Of a DNA stretch of 64,000 nucleotides, positions 61,346 to 64,000 are shown piece after piece. The stretch covers positions 372,001 to 436,000 of the forward strand of contig NZ_JAPWKB010000018.1 in assembly GCF_028283785.1 (NCBI RefSeq), read 5' to 3'. The notes below the pieces were generated by a model that searched no databases, was not told where the DNA came from, and saw nothing but the letters and a program-made list of their open reading frames with translations. How positions within the stretch are numbered: the stretch's first letter is position 1; every line of letters starts with the position of its first letter. The translations under genes and the position numbers were made by a program. Origin of the DNA: Paraburkholderia sp. GTDB lineage: Bacteria > Pseudomonadota > Gammaproteobacteria > Burkholderiales > Burkholderiaceae.

Positions 61346-62377
61346 ATGGCATTCAACGTCACCCTCCGGCAAAGCGGCCGGCAGTTTCAAGTGGAACCCG
61401 ACGAACCCGTGCTGAGCGCCGCTTTGCGCCAGGGCATCGGCCTGCCGTACGGCTGCAAGAACGGCGCGTGCGGGTCGTGCAAGGGCACCGTGGTGAACGG
61501 CGATGTCGAACAGGCGCAGCACTCGTCTTCGGCATTGTCGAACGATGAAAAAACCCGCGGCATGGCGCTGTTCTGCTGCGCGACCGCGTGCTCCGACCTC
61601 GAAATCGATATCCGCGAAGTGGCCGGTGTCGGCGATGTGCAGGTCAAGAAGCTGCCGTGCCGCGTCAACGCAATCGAGCGCGTCGCCGACGACGTCGTCG
61701 TGCTCAAGCTGCAACTGCCCGCCAACGAGCGTCTGCAGTATCTGGCCGGTCAATACCTCGAATTCATCCTGAAGGACGGCAAGCGCCGCAGCTATTCGAT
61801 GGCGAGCGCGCCGCACGCCGAAGGTCCGGTCGAGCTGCATATCCGCCATATGCCCGGCGGCGTGTTCACCGATCACGTCTTCAACACGCTGAAGGAACGC
61901 GACATCCTGCGTTTCGAAGCGCCGCTCGGCACGTTCTTCCTGCGCGAAGATTCGGACAAGCCGATCGTGCTGCTCGGCTCGGGCACGGGCTTCGCGCCGC
62001 TGAAGGCGATCGTCGAACATATCGTGCACAAGAAGATCGAGCGTCCGGTCACGCTGTACTGGGGCGCACGTCGCAAGAAAGACCTGTACCTGCTCGAACT
62101 CGCCGAACAATGGGCGCGCGACGTGCCGAACTTCACGTTCGTGCCGGTGCTGTCGGAGCCGGACGCGTCGGATGCGTGGACGGGTCGCGTCGGCTTCGTG
62201 CATCGCGCGGTGATCGAGGATTTGCCGGATCTGTCCGCGTATCAGGTGTATGCGTGCGGTGCGCCGGTGATGGTGGAATCGGCACAGCGCGATTTCTCGC
62301 AGCATCACGGCTTGCCCGAAGACGAGTTCTACGCGGACTCGTTCACCAGCGCCGCCGATCTAGCGAACCCGGTCTGA
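61346..62377 (+). CDS. ferredoxin-NAD(P)H reductase-type protein (CDP-6-deoxy-delta-3,4-glucoseene reductase family)
   Basis: A 343-residue electron-transfer protein. The plant-type [2Fe-2S] domain has C37, C42, C45 (YGCKNGACGSCKG) and C77. The FAD-binding motif RSYSMAS is at 148-154, and the NAD(P)H domain starts with GSGTGFAP at 211-218. Databases often label such proteins CDP-6-deoxy-L-threo-D-glycero-4-hexulose-3-dehydrase reductase (AscD). No ascarylose pathway genes are near, so the true partner may be an oxygenase or another enzyme. It lies 98 nt before the promoter-like region of the argD leader. Confidence 0.85.
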   Translation: MAFNVTLRQSGRQFQVEPDEPVLSAALRQGIGLPYGCKNGACGSCKGTVVNGDVEQAQHSSSALSNDEKTRGMALFCCATACSDLEIDIREVAGVGDVQVKKLPCRVNAIERVADDVVVLKLQLPANERLQYLAGQYLEFILKDGKRRSYSMASAPHAEGPVELHIRHMPGGVFTDHVFNTLKERDILRFEAPLGTFFLREDSDKPIVLLGSGTGFAPLKAIVEHIVHKKIERPVTLYWGARRKKDLYLLELAEQWARDVPNFTFVPVLSEPDASDAWTGRVGFVHRAVIEDLPDLSAYQVYACGAPVMVESAQRDFSQHHGLPEDEFYADSFTSAADLANPV

Positions 62378-62438
62378 CGCAACGCGAAACGGTAAGCCGC
62401 TGAAACCGCGCGTTTGCAAAAACGATGCAACTCAGCGG

Positions 62439-62468
62439 TTTACACATCGGTCGCGCTTATCGTATCCT
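62439..62468 (+). promoter_or_regulatory. candidate sigma-70 promoter of the argD leader
   Basis: TTTACA at 62439-62444 and TATCCT at 62463-62468, spacing 18 nt. A start near 62475 would place the first base at or next to the ATG of the short Arg-rich frame. This is a by-eye match only. Confidence 0.4.
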
Positions 62469-62475
62469 TCGACGC

Positions 62476-62562
62476 ATGAACCGCATTCAATCCGAACTCC
62501 GACGTCGCCGCTCGCCGCTCCCATTGGGGCGCCGCTGGCTCGTCACGGATTCGCGCCGCTAA
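62476..62562 (+). CDS. putative arginine-rich leader peptide of argD, 28 residues
   Basis: An ATG-to-TAA frame whose product has nine Arg in 28 residues: four in a row at codons 9-12 (62500-62511), pairs at 19-20 and 27-28, and one at position 3. It stands 26 nt before an intrinsic terminator and 131 nt before argD, an arginine synthesis gene. This is the layout of an amino-acid attenuator. No clear Shine-Dalgarno site precedes it; if the candidate promoter is right, the mRNA would be nearly leaderless. It might instead be an untranslated leader or belong to a small RNA. Confidence 0.45.
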   Translation: MNRIQSELRRRRSPLPLGRRWLVTDSRR

Positions 62563-62587
62563 ACACGCGCATGTAGTTCGAATCATG

Positions 62588-62615
62588 AAAGCCACGGCCT
62601 GCCGTGGCTTTTTTG
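62588..62615 (+). terminator. intrinsic terminator upstream of argD (possible attenuator)
   Basis: An 11-bp stem (AAAGCCACGGC / GCCGTGGCTTT) with a 2-nt loop (CT; more realistically 4 nt) and a run of T. It lies between the Arg-rich frame and argD. It could terminate the reductase gene, or act as attenuator: the left arm 62590-62598 can also pair with GCCGCTGGCT at 62531-62540, with one bulged base. Confidence 0.85.
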
Positions 62616-62693
62616 TTTTTCCCGCCCGCTTTTCATCGTGCTGAAACCTTAGCGTTGTCCATTCACCTTAAGTGCCGTCAGGAGCCTGTTGCC

Positions 62694-63878
62694 ATGAATT
62701 TCAATGAGTACCCCATCGAGTCGCTGATGTACATCACCAGCCGTCCGGAGATCGTCTACACGCACGGCAAAGGCTCGTGGCTCTATGACAACGAAGGCAA
62801 GCGCTATCTCGACTTCATCCAGGGTTGGGCGGTCAACAGTCTCGGTCATTGCAACGAAGGCATGATCGAGGCGCTGAACACGCAAGCGCGTCTGCTGATC
62901 AATCCGTCGCCGGCGTTCTACAACGAGCCGATGGCCCAGCTCGCCAGCCTGCTGACGCAGCACAGCTGCTTCGACAAGGTGTTCTTCGCGAACAGCGGCG
63001 CCGAAGCCAACGAAGGCGCGATCAAACTCGCGCGCAAGTGGGGCAAGAAAAACAAGGGCGGCGCGTTCGAGATCATCACGTTCGATCACAGCTTCCACGG
63101 CCGCACGATCGCGACCATGTCGGCGAGCGGCAAGCCGGGCTGGGACACGATCTACGCGCCGCAAGTGCCGGGTTTCCCGAAAGCGGATCTGAACGACATC
63201 GCGTCGGTCGAGAAGCTGATCAACGACAAGACGGTCGCGGTGATGCTCGAACCGATCCAGGGCGAAGGCGGCGTGATTCCGGCCACGCGCGAATTCATGC
63301 AGCAACTGCGCGCGCTGACGAAACAGCACAACCTGCTGCTGATCGTCGACGAAGTGCAGAGCGGTTGCGGTCGTGCCGGCACGCTGTTCGCGTACGAACT
63401 GTCGGGCGTCGAACCGGACATCATGACGCTCGGCAAGGGCATCGGCGGCGGCGTGCCGCTGGCCGCGCTGATGGCGAAGCAAGAAATCTGCGTGTTCGAA
63501 GCGGGCGATCAGGGCGGCACCTACAACGGCAATCCGCTGATGACGGCGGTCGGCTACTCGGTGATCTCGCAACTGACCGCGCCGGGCTTCCTCGAAAACG
63601 TCCGCAAAACCGGCGACTATCTGCGCGCGAAGCTGCTCGAACTGTCGGAAGAACGCGGCTTCAACGGCGAGCGCGGCGAAGGCTTGTTGCGCGCGTTGCT
63701 GCTCGGCAAGGACATCGGTCCGCAGATCGTCGAGAAGGCGCGTCTGATGCAACCGGACGGCTTGCTGCTGAATGCGGCGCGCCCGAATCTGCTGCGCTTC
63801 ATGCCCGCGCTGAACGTCACCACCGGCGAGATCGATCAGATGATGACGATGCTGCGCTCGGTGCTCGATTCGCTGTAA
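62694..63878 (+). CDS. argD: acetylornithine aminotransferase
   Basis: A class III PLP-dependent aminotransferase of 394 residues. K248 (LGKGIGG) is the PLP lysine, D219 (VDEVQSGCGRAG) the pyridine-binding Asp, and SGAEANEGAIKLAR and YNGNPL are family motifs. It transfers an amino group to N-acetylglutamate semialdehyde in arginine synthesis, and relatives also work on succinyl-ornithine or succinyl-diaminopimelate. The ATG at 62694 is chosen for the conserved start. A leader with an Arg-rich frame and terminator precedes it. Confidence 0.92.
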   Translation: MNFNEYPIESLMYITSRPEIVYTHGKGSWLYDNEGKRYLDFIQGWAVNSLGHCNEGMIEALNTQARLLINPSPAFYNEPMAQLASLLTQHSCFDKVFFANSGAEANEGAIKLARKWGKKNKGGAFEIITFDHSFHGRTIATMSASGKPGWDTIYAPQVPGFPKADLNDIASVEKLINDKTVAVMLEPIQGEGGVIPATREFMQQLRALTKQHNLLLIVDEVQSGCGRAGTLFAYELSGVEPDIMTLGKGIGGGVPLAALMAKQEICVFEAGDQGGTYNGNPLMTAVGYSVISQLTAPGFLENVRKTGDYLRAKLLELSEERGFNGERGEGLLRALLLGKDIGPQIVEKARLMQPDGLLLNAARPNLLRFMPALNVTTGEIDQMMTMLRSVLDSL

Positions 63879-63891
63879 TGGGCAAGGACAC

Positions 63892-64000
63892 ATGACGATG
63901 AACGAAGTCTCATCCGTTGCGATCCGCTGCTTCGACGCACGCGATACCGAAGCTGTCGTTGGGTTGTGGCAGGACGCGTTTCCCGAGTATCGCGATCCGA
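63892..64000 (+). CDS. GNAT-family acetyltransferase, N-terminal part (runs off the right edge)
   Basis: Thirty-six residues are visible. SVAIRCFDARDTEAVVGLWQDAF matches the first strand and helix of GNAT N-acetyltransferases. It starts 13 nt after the argD stop with AAGGAC just upstream; a second ATG six nt later is also possible. Probably in one operon with argD. Confidence 0.7.
   Translation, partial: MTMNEVSSVAIRCFDARDTEAVVGLWQDAFPEYRDP

Noticed and set aside
1..64000. CRISPR array, tRNA, rRNA, insertion sequence or prophage
   Set aside because: I saw no regularly spaced repeats, cloverleaf-type genes, transposase or phage proteins, or direct-repeat flanks in the window.

Overview
The window looks like the main chromosome of a betaproteobacterium of the Burkholderia sensu lato group, probably Paraburkholderia or Caballeronia. 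This rests on the high GC content, the gene order yqgE-ruvX-pyrR-pyrB-pyrC'-acyltransferase, the groES-groEL operon behind a CIRCE operator, and the xdhAB and argD neighbourhoods. The genus is inferred from gene order and protein character; no search was run. I see no rRNA, tRNA, CRISPR array, insertion sequence, prophage or attachment site.

Layout. 1-2051: end of a nucleotide-sugar locus, with a partial rmlB (dTDP-L-rhamnose) and rmd (GDP-D-rhamnose), both on the minus strand. 2431-14035: housekeeping block with apaH, an acyltransferase, pyrimidine genes including a dihydroorotase that lacks the HxH metal motif, ruvX, yqgE, a FimL/ChpA-like protein, rubredoxin, a ThiD-like kinase with an altered active-site motif, and groESL. 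14326-18586: a hypothetical protein, a sterol-desaturase-family hydroxylase, a secreted beta-propeller and a small soluble MCP-like protein with its sensor domain at the C-terminus.

18635-46254: a large exopolysaccharide (EPS) locus of the Wzx/Wzy type. A minus-strand series (regulator, manC, wcaJ-like priming transferase, wza, wzc, gmd, fcl, wcaI-like transferase) makes GDP-mannose and GDP-L-fucose and exports polymer. Glycosyltransferases, a flippase, a polymerase and two acyltransferases lie on its left. On the right, transcribed divergently, are a secreted glycoside hydrolase, a GDP-mannose mannosyl hydrolase and a second regulator of the same DJ-1/AraC type. The gene content (gmd, fcl, wcaF, wcaI, wcaJ, gmm) resembles the colanic acid system rather than cepacian.

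46439-64000: mixed metabolism. It holds a small basic protein, a TSUP permease, a BON-domain protein, a membrane-anchored TAXI receptor, a DsbA-like isomerase, a LysR regulator, xanthine dehydrogenase (xdhA, xdhB and a decayed xdhC), an MFS permease, rsuA, an NAD-binding epimerase-like protein, a ferredoxin reductase, argD, and the start of a GNAT acetyltransferase.

The most interesting non-gene signal is upstream of argD: a 28-codon arginine-rich open frame followed by an intrinsic terminator and a possible antiterminator pairing, which looks like an arginine attenuator. Other points of interest are the paralogous regulators bracketing the EPS synthesis and degradation genes, the pseudo-dihydroorotase, the broken xdhC, and AT-rich regulatory islands in the EPS locus.
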